Positions 34,965-47,349 of a stretch of 64,000 nucleotides of DNA are shown here, in pieces. Every line of letters begins with the position of its first letter. The stretch's first letter is position 1. A program made the position numbers and the translations under genes. The DNA is from Tretioscincus oriximinensis (taxonomy: Eukaryota; Chordata; Lepidosauria; Squamata; Gymnophthalmidae). The DNA is taken from NCBI GenBank assembly GCA_022410635.1, contig JAJVDF010000166.1, positions 1,196,381 through 1,260,380 of the forward strand, written 5' to 3'. Below the pieces are notes generated by a model. That model had not been told where the DNA came from, ran no database searches, and saw only the letters and a list, made by a program, of their open reading frames with translations.

Positions 34965-35215
34965 TGAGAGTGGGTTCACAAAAGGTGGAGACAAGGGGTG
35001 GAGTGAGTGGGTGGATGATGTAGAGGTGGATGTATAGATGGATAAAGTAATGGAGAGGTGGAGGGTGGAGGGAGTGGGTTGAAGGATGGGGAAAGGGATG
35101 GAGACTAAGCATGGATGGAGTAGGTGGAGGCATGGTTGGGAGCAAAGGGAGGAGGAAATAGAGCCCATTGCATTATCATAACACAATGAGCATATTCCAC
35201 TAGTAAAATTACTGC
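34965..35215 (-). repeat. Polypyrimidine repeat family, copy 3 (reverse)
   Basis: G/A-rich on the + strand (GGGTGGAG, GGATGGAT). On the - strand it reads head first: TAGTGGAATATGCTCATTG, ATGCAATGGGCTCTA, then the C/T tract, like 21185-21835 but shorter. His/Ser/Pro/Thr-rich frames are artefacts of the repeat. Confidence 0.62.
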
Positions 35216-36349
35216 ATCCAGAAGTCTCAGTTTATGCCACCCTTTTTCGGATGGGAAATGATAACTCTTAAGATGATTCATGGTCATTTGGGGTGGGAAG
35301 CTGCATAATCTCCTGCATAATTTCCTATATTTTTTGGGGGGGGTTAATTATAGAAGGGATGTGTTTTGTAAACAAGGTGTTATTTTGGAGAAGTCTTATG
35401 TGATCACACCCAAAATTGAGCCAGGATCCTTTTTACTCTGAATGGAAGTTCTAGCACTCCAGGAGTAGCAGTGTACTTCATGTCTCTACATTTTTGAAGC
35501 TGTCTCAGCAGCTTTGAGCCTCCTGTCCCAAATCATCTTCCCTCTTTTAAATTCTTTTTGGATGAAGACAATGGAAATGATGAGATACCTGCACAGAAGC
35601 ACCAAATAAATTCTGTCACTCTGTAAAACAATGCATTCTGCATCTGTTATGGATTGGATTCTGTGCCTGTTCCACCTTATGTTTTGTGCTTAGATAATAG
35701 CAAATGCATGGCAAAATTGCTGAAATTAACACATGTGGATCCAATCCAATTTTCTGTACAGTAAAACTGAGCTTATTAAGCTTTTATAAGAAAACATACA
35801 ATGAAACGAGAGAAGATTAAGATACTCTTTCTCTTTTTCCCTCTTTTATTAAGCCTCTTTAAACACAACACACATTTAACATGATCACATTTTTGTTTCA
35901 TTGCATCAATAGTATTTGGCTCAAGAATGGCCTGAAAAAGGATTGCTCCAATCACATTTGGCCTCGAGTAGAGTAGGAAAGAACAAAGCAAAGAAGAAAG
36001 AGCCAGCTTAGCTTTCTTCACATCTTTTTATTAACAGTGTTTCTATGCCTTCTTCCTGGCCTGAGGATTTCCTGGCACTATCCTCCCTCCCAGCTCTGCA
36101 ATACTGAACTATTTTTAGTATCTGTGAAATTCAACGTTCATTTTATTTGGAAGGAACTGCTCTCTTATTATGTGCTTGTTCCCTGGGGCCCTTGCTGTAT
36201 CTTCATTATTTGGAGCCACATTATTCCATACTTTTGTTATTCTTCTTCCTCCCCCCCTTTACTGTCCCATTTTATATTTATAGTTCCCTGGAATTGTAGT
36301 TCAAAATTTTATATACCAAAGGGCAGAAGGAACAATGTGTGTATGTATT
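35216..36349. other. No supported feature
   Basis: Unassigned DNA, with a T/G homopolymer junction near 35329-35345. Confidence 0.5.
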
Positions 36350-36505
36350 AGAGGTGTGCAAAGTTTGGTTCGTGTTGTAATTCTGAATATAAACAGGTTC
36401 ATGTTCCAATGAATTTGCATCGAACCAAACATGAACTAGCTTTGATACAAGAGTTTGATTCAATAGCAAACGGAACATGAAAATTGTGTTGGGTCACATC
36501 TCTGC
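36350..36505. mobile_element. Possible small hAT-like non-autonomous element
   Basis: AGAGGTGTGCAAAGTTTGGT at the left and GTCACATCTCT at the right form an imperfect inverted pair around 150 bp of TTCG/GAACC-like sequence. The flanks share TATGTAT only loosely, so no clean 8-bp target duplication can be claimed. The call is based on overall layout. Confidence 0.35.
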
Positions 36506-38289
36506 TATGTATACAGTATGTGTGCATAAATGTGTACATACGCATGTGTCTTGTTTGTGTGCACACATAATTACTCAGATCTTCTGAATATCTGGATTCT
36601 AAACAACATCACACTTTGCTTCATTAAATAGAGAAGGGAAGAGTTTGAATTGACTGTCAGTGCCCATTCTCCCCTCTTCCACTGTATAGTTTAATTTTTA
36701 GCTGTTTCACAAATCCACATAATCTCATCAGTCCCAGGATAAGGAAACTCTACGTGGTATTCTGGTGCAATGGACTTATCAAACAGCATTAGTATCTATT
36801 GTCTGACAGCATAGACAGTATGTATACAAATCTTTGGTTAAGATTTTTGCAATAACTCGAAGATCGTATTGTGATCTGCCAGAAGACACCAGTATGGAGT
36901 TACAAGAAACAAACATAAAAATTAGCAGAAAAGTAAAACACATATGCACACAGAGAGTTTTTTGGACCAAAAGATTATGCTTCCTACCACCAAGGAATCT
37001 TGTTTGGATTAGTGACGTTAGCTTATCCAGCAAGAGGCTTATCATTTATTGTAACAATATCAAAGAAGCAGCCATCTAGTCATCTGTCTGAGATGCAACA
37101 ATCCATAACTTGGAATGTTCCCCAGAGACTAGGCTCAATAATTAATTAACTAGAAATACAAAAGATGTTAATCTTATTAGCACCTCAATTAGGGTTGTAG
37201 CTTTCCCAACATACCAGTGAAGAGATAGCCTTTCGCTTAGGAATTCTCTCCCATCTCCTCTAACTAAGAAACTACAAGGCATGGAAGTCTTATTCATAAC
37301 TAATTCCTCAGGTTACTTTTAGTGTATAAGAATAGGAGATCTAATACATGTGATGCTATGTGTTCTTCACCAATGGACTTTTGCTGCTACATACTGTTTG
37401 TGCCACACCAGAAGGCTGAATTCCATGTGCTACAGAAGCATTAACTTTGCTATGGCTGTGATTGCATTTGGGCTTAACGCGTGCCCCAATACAAAGCAGG
37501 AGCCGGCCGTTTGCATTGTTACCATAAAAACAGTCTATGAAGAGCTCCTGCGTCGAACAAAACGCACATCACCACTTCCTGCTGCACAGTCGGTGGTGGT
37601 TAAGCGTCTCTTTTGAAATTTGCACTAAGAGAATTCTGACAACGAGGTTGGGGAATCGACAGGCAAGGCAAGCAGGAGAACGGGGGAATCTGGAGGGAAA
37701 GACACAGATGATGGGGACTTTAACGAGCGTTCAAAGCGAGGCGAGGATTTTCTTAATCCCACTGCCTCACTTTCAAAACAAAGTGGAAAAATCCTTTTTC
37801 CACTCCGTGTTAAAGTTCCAGTGCAATCAGATCCTAACTTTCCTTTTGATGCCATCTCTCTCTCCTCCCTAAGTTACTGAATGTTCCTGTTGCTGTTGTG
37901 CATCCAAATATGGGGTTTTTTTGTGGAAGCATGTATAATGGCATAATAAGCTAGATTCCAGGTGCTTTAATTGGCTAATTATAACATCCTTTTTTATTTC
38001 AATCCGAGGGGAGTATTTTTAGCTACTTGTTCCCTAAGTTTTCTAGATCCTCTGCACTACATTTAGAACACCATTAGGTAAGGCAGCTCAGCTAACTCCA
38101 CGTTTCTGCTTGAGAGGCTGTCAGATAGCTGGAATTTCTACTAATTGAGCTACATTCTTGACCAATTCTGAGCCAAACAGCCTATCATATTTGAGATGTT
38201 TGGTGTGTGCAGATTTTAAACCTTGAACCAGTTTAAATCCTGAAAAGTAATCAATGACAATAACTTACCTTGGCTCCTATGTTGCAGTT
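36506..38289. other. Unassigned, includes a CpG-richer segment
   Basis: Mostly AT-rich. From about 37470 to 37760 CpG dinucleotides are much more frequent than around it (ACGCGTG, GCCGGCCG, TGCGTCGAAC, ACGAGCG). Frames of 76-111 codons cross it without known motifs. Confidence 0.45.
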
Positions 38290-38500
38290 ACAATTTATTT
38301 ATTTATTTATATTTATACCCTGCCCCATACCTGAAAGTCTCAGGTCAGTGAACAGTAAAATATCATCACAAAATTAACAGACTAAAAACAGTATAAAACA
38401 ATATCTAAAAGTGGGGACAAAAATGAACGTTCTCTTCAGCCAAAGGCCAGGTGAAAGAGATGCCTCTTTAAGAGCAATATTGGTTGTTAAAACATAGGAG
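38290..38500 (-). repeat. L2-like 3' tail with last coding stretch
   Basis: TTTATTTATTTATATTTATA, CCCTGCCCCATACC and a CTTCAGCCAAAGGCCAGG block match the reversed L2-like 3' region at 39652-39850, where CTTCAACCAAAGCCCAGG follows the tail. It ends near GCCTCTTTAAGAGC. Only the 3' end remains and no open frame is kept. Confidence 0.65.
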
Positions 38501-38506
38501 TTTGTT

Positions 38507-39330
38507 TTTGCCGCCGATGGCCAGGCTCCCGGATTGACACCATGAGTCAAATTTCAATTTTAACAAGTGTTTAATAATAACTTAACATCATGTCAAAAAC
38601 CTAAACGCAAACCCGTAACAATCACGCAAAACCCGAAACATACTAAGTTAAAGTGCATTTGAACAATAAATAACTGGAACATAACTCAGAATTAAACCTA
38701 AAGTTGGAGGAAAGGCCATGGCTGTAAAATAGGGGAGTGTGGCAGGCGCAGCAGCTTGCCAGACAATATCGGTCAGCCATCCAGCCTGACCCAGGCCATG
38801 CCCCTCTGCAGTGGCCCCACCCAGCTGCCTGCCCCTCTTGGCGTGGCAGCCTGACCCCGCTGCCCAGCCCGGGCTGTCCAGCTGACTCCACTGCCCACGC
38901 TCTTCAAGTGGGTCCATGTCTGGCCACTTTCCTGGTGGCCAGGCCATGGCGGTCTGGCCGGCCCAGGCCGTCCAGCAGCATATCCATTGCCCACTTTCAT
39001 GGGCATTGCTCAAGCTGCACCTTGAGCCCCAGAGGATCAAGGAGGATGCAAGGGCTCCCAAGGATCATTCCTGTGTACAGCCACCTCCATGACTCGGAAC
39101 TGCGTTCGGCGTTCCGCTGGCCGAGAGGCGGAAGGAAGGCCGCCGGGGCTTTAAATACCCCCGGCGCCTTCTTGTGACATCACTGGGCGCGTGCCACCCG
39201 GCACCCACTTCCAGGTGCCGAGACGCGCCGCCCAGAGCGTCCTTTCCCCGGCCGCGGCGGCAAAAGGGGACCCGGCTGACACGCTGCCGGTAAGTCCCCC
39301 TTACCACCAGACAAGTCCAAAGCCAAGCAT
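38507..39330 (-). mobile_element. LTR-like interspersed repeat, copy C
   Basis: Reverse copy of the family at 13222 and 32340. On the - strand it carries a very GC-rich head (GGCGCCGGGGGTATTTAAAG, a TATA-like box), GCCGAACGCAGTTCCGAG, GGCTGTACACAGGAAT, GCAATGCCCATG and a tail with TTTGCGTTTAGG and a TTATTATTAAAC stretch. It is the most CpG-rich copy, which suggests less decay or different methylation history. Ends are approximate and no target duplication was found. Confidence 0.6.
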
Positions 39331-39524
39331 CCCTTTGACTTTGCATCAGCTATTTCACACTGTCTGGTTCTACTTTTATTTGGCAGCCTTCAAACTGAAG
39401 GACTCGGCTTCCAGTGTTATATCGCATATTCTTTTGTATTAAACAGGGGCTTTTTTGCATGAGATGGAATCAGAACCATTTGCCCCCAGATTCCCAAAAG
39501 GTGAGCTCAAGATCTGAGCTTGAA
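39331..39524. other. Short unassigned spacer
   Basis: AT-rich DNA between copy C and the microsatellite-tailed repeat; no feature recognised. Confidence 0.5.
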
Positions 39525-39645
39525 GAAGATGATGATTAAGAAGAAGACGAAGAAGACGACGACGAAGAAGAAGAACTGGGTTTTTATACCCCACATTTCT
39601 CACCAAAAGGACTCAAATTGGCTTACAAAATTATTTTTTGCCCAA
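39525..39645 (-). repeat. Microsatellite-tailed repeat, third copy
   Basis: GAA/GAC-rich run (39525-39575) followed by TTTTTATACCCCACATTTCT, CACC, AAAAGG and TTGGCTTACAA. The same order (GAA run, ...CATATCCCACCATTCTCACC...) occurs at 49796-50041, so this is a diverged third copy in the same orientation. The layout suggests a SINE or L2-like 3' tail whose end repeatedly seeds a CTT/GAA microsatellite. Confidence 0.55.
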
Positions 39646-39651
39646 AGTCTT

Positions 39652-40760
39652 ATTATTTGTTTGTTTATTTGTTTGTTTACATTTATACCCCGCCTCATAC
39701 CCAAAGGTCTTGGGATGGCAACAAAAAAAAAGTACAAAATTTACATTTTAAAACAGTAACAATCAGTATCTGAAGGTGGACGGAAAAACAGCATTTCTTC
39801 AACCAAAGCCCAGGTTGAAGACGTGCATTTTAAGGACCTTTTAAAAGAATACAATGATGATGACAGACATACCTCGAGAGGGAGATTATTCCAAAGACTG
39901 GGGGCAACCACCGAGAACGCCCTACCCCAGGTTCCCACACCATTGGCTGTTGAAAAAGGTGGTACAACCGGGAGGGCCTCCCCTGCAGATCTTATGGCAC
40001 AGGCAGGGTGATATGCGAGAAGGCGTTCCTTTAGGTATTTGGGGCCCAGGAAGGGTATGGTGGCCACCGGGCGGTAGTTGTTTAACTCTTCTGGATCCAG
40101 GGAAGGCTTCTTGAGGAGAGGGCATACCACTGCCTCTTTAAGAGCTGGCGGGACCACCACATCCCTCAAAGAAGCATTAACTACTCCCTGAACCCACCCG
40201 GTCATACGCTGCCGACTGGCCTTTATCAGCCAGGAAGGGCAAAGATCCAGATGGCATGAAGTTGGCTGAACCCAAACTAGCAGCTTGTCCACAACATCAG
40301 GCTTCAATAATCAAAACTGATCCAAAATAACTGGACCAGACAGTTTTCTGGACACTTCCCCTGGGCTATTCACAAGAGTGGCATCCAATCCCTCACGAAT
40401 TTGAGCGACTTTGCCCTCAAAGTTCCTTGCAAATTTGTTGCAGCAAATATTGGACAGCCTTTGCCCTTGCTCGCAAAGGTTAGATCTTATCAGGCCATTT
40501 ACCACTCAAAAGAGCTCTGCTGGATGGCTACTTGAGAGCGCAATGAGAAATAACTCCTTTTTGCTGCCACCATCGCCACCTAGTAGGCACAATAATGTGC
40601 TCGAACCCATGTTCAGTCAGATTCATGTTGGGATTTGCACCACCTGCGCTCCAGCCGTCTGCCTTCTTGTTTCATCACCCTTAACTCCCCAGAATACCAG
40701 GGGGCTCTACGGGCTCCACAGATATGCTGAGGGCACTTGGGAGTGATCGTGTCTGTGGTG
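39652..40760 (-). mobile_element. L2-like LINE with internal deletion
   Basis: Reverse-strand jockey-superfamily LINE of L2 type. The 3' tail (TTTGTTTATTTGTTTG, CCCCGCC) begins at 39652 and coding sequence runs to about 40760. The most upstream part encodes a degraded pre-RT linker, followed by the start of the reverse transcriptase, after which the core is deleted and the C-terminal domain follows. A LINE this short cannot be active. The 5' boundary is uncertain. Confidence 0.75.
39741..40307 (-). pseudogene. L2-like ORF2, RT core deleted
   Basis: A 188-codon open frame. Residues 1-88 give the start of the RT region: VDKLL, PTSCHLDLCPSWLIKAS, VVNASLRD, KEAVVCPLLKKPSLDP, NNYRPVATIPFLG. Residue 89 onward jumps to the C-terminal domain: KYLKERLLAYHPA, STANGVGTWGRAFSVVAPSL, WNNLPLEV, SFKRSLK. 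The junction lies near 40043. All catalytic RT blocks, including YADD, are missing. The frame stays open over the junction, so the deletion happened in frame or was later tolerated. Upstream sequence to 40505 continues the homology in another frame (KVAQIREGLDATL, NSPGEVSRKLSGPVILDQF). Confidence 0.75.
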
Positions 40761-43700
40761 TTCTCATTTATCTAGTTGTAGTCAGTTGCAATTTCTTGCA
40801 ATTCTTACTTTTGAATAGCTGGGTTGGCTAGAGCTACAGGCTAGTAGAAGGTGCTCATCCCCACATCCGACACAAGGCTTCAAAACCTGATCTCTCAGAT
40901 GAGAGACCATATCCTTAGCAACTGTGCCATTTATGCCTTATAGAACCCCAAGGGAGTGTGACAATGGTTCCTTCTTGTACCATTGGCTTGATGGCTTGGT
41001 CACAGCATTGTCAAGGCAGAAACAAGCTTCCTCCAGTCTGTTCCCATCCCACGCCATGGCACAGAGCATCATTTTCTTAATAGTATTGAACTGCTGTCCA
41101 GACAAAGGCACAAGGGAGATTCTAACAGCTTCCAAGGAAAAGGGAAAAGCGATATTTACCCTTATGAATGGCTGCAGATGCAAATGCACTAGGGCTAAAA
41201 GCAGATGTGACAGTGGATTCCGTGTCCTCTGTGCATATTTGGTTACCAATTCTGGAGTGGTCCCACTTTGCTTAGTACGCACACCGCTTATTTCTGTTAT
41301 GTAGTTCTTTGTCCAAATCTGATGCTGCTGCTGATTTTCCCTACTCATGTTATATCTACTCTGGCTATGGAAATCCCAGTAGCCATTCTTCTTTGTACAG
41401 GTGCTCCCATTTCAGATTCACGCTAATCCATGACGTAATGGTTGCCAATGTTGAAAGGGGGCATTCCTGGGCTGGACTGCTGTGCACGTAATATTTTCTG
41501 CCAGTTCCTCCTAACCCTAGTTGAAGTAACATCTGTACAGAGGTCCTTTCAGGCAGTGCACCAGTTGAACCCCAATCTCATTATTTTTATTTGTCGCCAG
41601 AACATACAGGATCATTGTGCACAGCAACTATGCTGGCTTCACTTCTTTCCTTACCTCCATTGAGGCTAGTCCATACTCAGCAACATCAGCAGCTGTCGCT
41701 TCCCTCCCTTTCTTCTTCTTTCAGGGAGGGAGGGAGGAGCTTTAGGCTGACAATGGGAAGGGAAGCAACCCTGCTGGGATGGGTCGAAGTCTCCTCTTCA
41801 TCCCCTTCCTGAGCAGAGAAAAAGGTTTCTTCGCCTTTCTCTGTTCGGAGAGGGGGTAGAGTAGCAGTTTCAACATCCCGAGTCCAACCAAGTTGCTAGA
41901 GGAAGTAATGACAGGGGGAGGAGTCACCCAGTAGCTGCTGATGGAGTAGTCAGATGGGAGGGAAGGAAGGGGATCTGGTGTCACCACATGTTCTGTGGGA
42001 TGTTGGAACAGGACTGGAAACAGATGGGGGATTTGGCATTAACTTCAGATTGTCTTTGGAGATTTCAAAAGTGTTTTTGCTTCCATTTCTAGGCCTAGTG
42101 CATCTGCATGTGTAGGAAATTGATGGCCATGCACTGCCACTGATAGCCGCTAATGGGTCAAAATATTATCCCATACTTTTTGTGGGAACACTAAAGTATT
42201 ATGGAATAATTAAGTGACTTCTGGATGTAGCCTTGTATAAATAGGCTGAGAATGTGTGTTTTGCACTTCTACAGGAAAAATCTACTTACTTAATCCATCC
42301 TTCCACATTCTTAAAACATCTTTGTACTACTATTCTCTTGGAAGATAGTTTGTCAGGTAAAGACGCTGAGCATTTAGGCACTGAGATATCCGATTGGAAA
42401 TGAGTGATTTTTTATTATCATTAACTTAATAGCCAGATGAAGCTTGTGTCAAATTCTACAATATCCCAAAAAAGGATTGCTCTGGTTATCTGATTGGTTA
42501 TCTGATTGTCTTTTCTTTCTTTCTTTCTTTCTTTTTTTTTTGGGGGGGGGGACACATACAGAATTATTGAATTTGAATTTTCAGACTATATCTAATTATA
42601 GAAATGCTGATCATGTGAGTCCAGGAGGACAGATTTAATTTGACAATATGTGTAAGTTGTTCTGAATTTATTTGATGTACGATTAAAATTACCAAGCTGT
42701 TTGCTTGATGTTATCCTACTCTTTGGTACTGGTTCTCTAATTGTTTGGAGTGTAACAATATCTCTGCACACAGTGTTTGGTTCTTCACCCAATAAGGTGG
42801 CAAACACTACCATCTTTCTCAATAGGTACATGCCTCTGTTGGTCTGCAGTGGTGAATTGCTTCCCAGACAGAGTCACACAGGAGATTCACACCCCCTGGG
42901 AAGCTGCTATGTGCGGGAATGTGGCACAACACACAGTCATCAAAGGGCCTAAATGTTTTCTCAGTTTTAATGTTGGAAGGTTAAGATAGTATAACATTTT
43001 TAAAAATGTTTGTATTCAGCCTAGATCCATACATAATCAAACTTAAACAAAAAGAATTAAACAAGCTCAGTTTAACCAAAAACATAATATTATATATTGA
43101 AATGTAGTTTCAAAGTTAAATCTGAAACAACAAACCTGAGGCACTTAGAAGACATCCCCAAAAATGTATCTTATTAGCATTTCAGATCAAGGTGAATAAA
43201 CACAGACTAAAGGCATGGCATCAGAACTTCAGAACCTGTTAATATGTGAAGTAAAAGAAAATAAAATTTTGAAAAGAAAGATGATCTCTTCCAGGTTAGA
43301 AAGTTTTGAAGTCATTTGTTTTAACTTTGTCAGCCCAGTGCCAGCATTAGCTTCCTTGAAATGATTTTTATGACTATTTAACTGTTTCCAGAAATGTGTA
43401 AAGTTAAAGGTTAGTTTTTGAAGATCATCACCACAGGTGTTACAGTTTTTCATATATTTTTCCCATTTGCTTTCTAGAGATCTGGTAGCAGAAAAAAATG
43501 GCTATTTGGTGATACACAGGGCAGGTAAGTTTTTCAGTGTTTCCTTATGTGTTGAAATGAAGATTTTTATGGTTCAGATCATTAGAAGAGGATTTTTTAA
43601 TGGATACCCCCTTTTTGTTTTCCTCCCTAGAGATGGTGAGTAGCCTGCTTCTTTGCTGGGCTGCTGTCAGTGATGGTAGTGTTTTGCGGGTGTTGCTCCA

Positions 43701-46256
43701 CAGGCTATAAGAAGCATGCTAAGAGGCCACAATCTCTGCTCCCCACTTTCCTTCTTCCTTGTGAGGAGAAGTGGGGGAAGAGTGAAAGAGAAGAGAAAAA
43801 GGGTGGGGAAGAGATGGAGAGAAGGGGTGGGGGGAAGACCTAAGGAGAAAAAGCAAGAGAAGAAGAAGAGGGAAGGGGAGAAGAGGAAGAAGATACAGCA
43901 AGTTGTATTAAATGGACCTTTCTACTAGTTCTGGAATAAAACACAACCTGGACTGCTTTATTCTGTCATATCCATGTCCCTTCATAAGCCAACATAAGCT
44001 GTTCGATCAAGCAGTTCAAATTCATGCTATGAGGACTGGTTCATTTCAATTGCATTTGCTGATTTCAATTTGTTGCTGAAAGGAACAACTTTGCTTGTAA
44101 ATAATTTGAAAATAATCTGCATTTTGCAATCTCTACCAGCAAGCCATGGAATTAAGTCTAGGTTGCAACCTAAGAATCTGGAGACCAAAAAGGTGGGAAA
44201 CAGAAGCACAATAGCATAAGGCTTTGTGGAAATGTCTCAGTGGAATCTAGTTAACAAAGGGGGATGTGTTCTTTATGCTATTGACCCTATTCTGGACTAT
44301 AACTGAATTATTGAAAGAAGTGATATAATGTTGAAATCAATTCACAAACTTGCAATTCATATGCTAATAAATATTACAGCTGCCCTATCTGCAGCCTGCC
44401 ACAGACTACAACACCAGAGCCCTATTAAGGGGAGTTGTTGGGTTTGGACGTTATACGATCTAAACCCCAGTTTTGTCTGTTATCTATATTAAGGTCTACA
44501 GACAGCTACCATATATTCTTGAATTATATGTGCAAAATATTGATATACTAGCTATTGATAGCTATTACTCCTACCATTTTCACACAAATAAATCAATTCA
44601 AATGATGATTCCTAAGGAATGTAATAATTCTATCTGGTATGATACAGTTTTATATATTTTACACTTTTTATGTTGTCAAACATTTTTTGGGGTGGGGAGG
44701 ATTTTAATTGTTGAATTATGAATAAATTGTTGAAGAAGATGATATAAATGTTGTAATCAATACACAGAGCTTTCAAAGGTAAAACAAAGACAAATCTCAT
44801 TAGTTTAAGGCTGAAATGTTGATTTTTCAAAAAAATCTTTTCAGAGCAGTTCCTGATAATATTCATAACTTCAGGCTTAGCTTTCCACTGTGCACCATGC
44901 AGCTCAGCCTGATGAAGGGTCTGAAGAGCCAAATTGACACCATATGTGATAGAGAAACTGCCTTGCTTCCTGCTGGGACAAGAAACAAACAGCATGAGAA
45001 AAGGAGTTCACAGCACCAACTAGGGACCAGTTTGCTTTGCAGCCTTTGTTAAGAACACATTGACTTGTGATGTTGCTGTCCCTGGAAGCAATTCTCCACG
45101 TTGTTACCAACTGTTTAGGACAAACATAAGAAGCATTGATTGCACAAAAGGTTTTCTCATGCAAATCACTTACGCCCAACATTGCTGGCAAATTGGCTTT
45201 ATCATAATTTTATCAGTGAACCTTCCACAGTCTCTTTCTCACAACATTACTTCAGCCTACTTTTCAAAATGAGAAAGAAGCGAAAGACAGCAAAAGAAGG
45301 AAAGAACCAACAAATGAGTGTTACCGTGCAACTTATAAGCATTTAATCATGCTACTGTGATATGATTTGCTATGCCTTAAGCATCAGGGTTAAAAATCGA
45401 TGCAAAGTAATTTCTAAAATATAGTATACATATCTTTAATAACTGAGTAGATATTAAATAGGGCAAAACATTTATACTCCAATGCCATAAAGCTAGGGTG
45501 GTCAATACTCTTATGGGTCCTCCCCACTCCCATTTTGCATTGAGCATTATGTTCAGTATTTGAACTTTCATGTTACTGATGGACAAAAACAATTGCTTTT
45601 ATTCTTTATGAAAGAAGAAAAAGAAAAAACTCAGATGATTTCTTTTGCAATTTTCTGAGACAAATACATATGGGTAGGATAGGCATTTCTCAGTTACTCC
45701 CTATGGTATTTCTTTCACAATTTTATTAACCTACATTTTATCCCCATCAACACAGATGGGGAAAATAGGATAAATATGTACATGAATAAAATAAAATGTA
45801 TACATTTTTGCATGCGTTAAGAAAAGATTATAAAATAAAACTTTACATATTAAGATCTCTTTCATCCAAGGAAATTTCCTAAAATAATAGAACAGTAAAT
45901 GGGCAGATTGCAAGTGGGATACTTGGATATATTTTTTTCAGCACTTATTTTCAGCGAATTATTTTTCTCAGGATTTGCAGTCTAGAATATAACACTAACA
46001 CTTAATTTCATCCAGGCAAAAGCATTCCTGCTCTTAACATAGGATCAACAATTATGAATGTCGTATTCAAGATTTCCTGTGTTCTACTGTGTTCTCCTCA
46101 TCACATAGTCGATAACAGTGTTTTGTTTTTTCATCCAGCAGTAAGTAGAGAATGTGGCACACCAGGAATGTAGAACACAGAAAGACTAGAATACAATATT
46201 CATACTTAGTGAATGTTTTATTATGACCACCTAAAGGTAGTCCACACAAAATAAAT
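40761..46256. other. Unassigned 5.5-kb stretch
   Basis: Mostly AT-rich DNA. It holds a TTTC microsatellite with a T/G homopolymer junction at about 42510-42550, and a purine-rich tract (GGA/AAG) at about 43755-43900. Open frames on both strands at 40924-41348 (126 and 136 codons) overlap each other and show no known motif. No exon is supported. Confidence 0.45.
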
Positions 46257-46503
46257 GTATGATATTTATTTATTTGTACTTATATCCCACCTGAAGGTCT
46301 CAGGGTGGCCAACCAAAGGGCAGCACATATAGCTTTTGTTGCTTTGTCAGACACCCTGTGAAGTAGGTGAGGTTGAGAGAGTTCTAAAGAACTGTGACTG
46401 GCCCAAGGTCACCCAGCTGGCTTCATGAAGGAGTGGGGAATTGAACTGGGAGAGTACCAGATAAGAATCCAACACTGTAACTACTACACCAAACTGGCTC
46501 GCA
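46257..46503 (-). mobile_element. tRNA-derived SINE with L2-like tail
   Basis: Reverse copy of the SINE at 56192-56445. On the - strand it has an A box (GTGTAGTAGTTACAGTG region, about 46480), a B box AGTTCAATTCC (46437-46447; canonical GGTTCGATTCC), a central AGCTGGGTGACC-type block and a CCTGAGACCTTCAGGTGGGA tail ending in TAAATAAATA. Internal RNA polymerase III promoter plus LINE-like tail is the standard layout of SINEs that borrow LINE enzymes. It is moderately diverged. Confidence 0.82.
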
Positions 46504-47349
46504 GTTGAAGCTTGATTTTGGAATTATTGGAGATTAGTGAAATGATTACGAGTTGGAAGTTAAATTCTACGATCTGTAAGGTACCATCAGGGTCTATTTC
46601 TTTATTTAGACAGCACACTATGTACATATTTTAATTATGGAAGCCAGTATAATCAACCATAGAAGCATTTCTTATACATTTTTCTTTTCCCATTTAAGAA
46701 CTCCTACTCCCTTCTTCTCTTCAAATTGTTTATCCACTTGCCAGAAAAAAAAAATGTATTTCTTTCTCCTGGGAAAATGGCCTAGAAGTTTTCCTAAGAA
46801 TTTCATCATTCTACCCTCCCAACCAGGCTCTAAGCAAAGAAGCTATACACAGGTACAAAGCTTTATACAGAGAATCAGTGCTTGAGTACAGTACATACAG
46901 GTGAGTAAATAAAATATGCATGGATACATAAGTAATGGAATGAATAATGAACAAAGAATGTAAACAATAACAGCCAAATCCCCACATGAGTGACCCACAG
47001 AAATGGAAAAACCAATGTATATGGGTTGAATTAAATAGGCTAGACTTGATCAGTCACAATTTCCATTTTCCCTTACTGTTTATGGGCAAATAAATGATGT
47101 TTATGTCTTTCTAATCTGCAAAGGATACAAGAAACAAGCAGAGAATGAAAGAACTTTTCCAAAGTGGTTGAAATAAATTTCCTTTTTTTGCCGGGGGTAC
47201 AAGGTTTTAGGTTTTACTTGATACATTTCTGTAGTCTGTAGCCCATCAAGGAATATGAAATGAATTGTGAAGATTATTATGTTCCATTATGAAAAATATC
47301 TCATTTATATCTCAAAATTTATATCTCAATATCTCAAAATATCTCAAAA
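46504..47349. other. Unassigned, with short tandem repeat
   Basis: AT-rich DNA. An ATATCTCAAAA-type tandem repeat at about 47298-47349 directly precedes the CR1 5' junction. Confidence 0.5.

Noticed and set aside
39288..39296. Splice-donor-like CCGGTAAGT after a GC-rich 'first exon'
   Set aside because: It lies in the head of LTR-like repeat copy C, which reads on the opposite strand; no transcript evidence or partner acceptor.
40924..41348. Overlapping 126- and 136-codon frames on opposite strands
   Set aside because: No recognisable motif and mutual overlap; more likely chance frames in unassigned DNA, possibly old LINE sequence.
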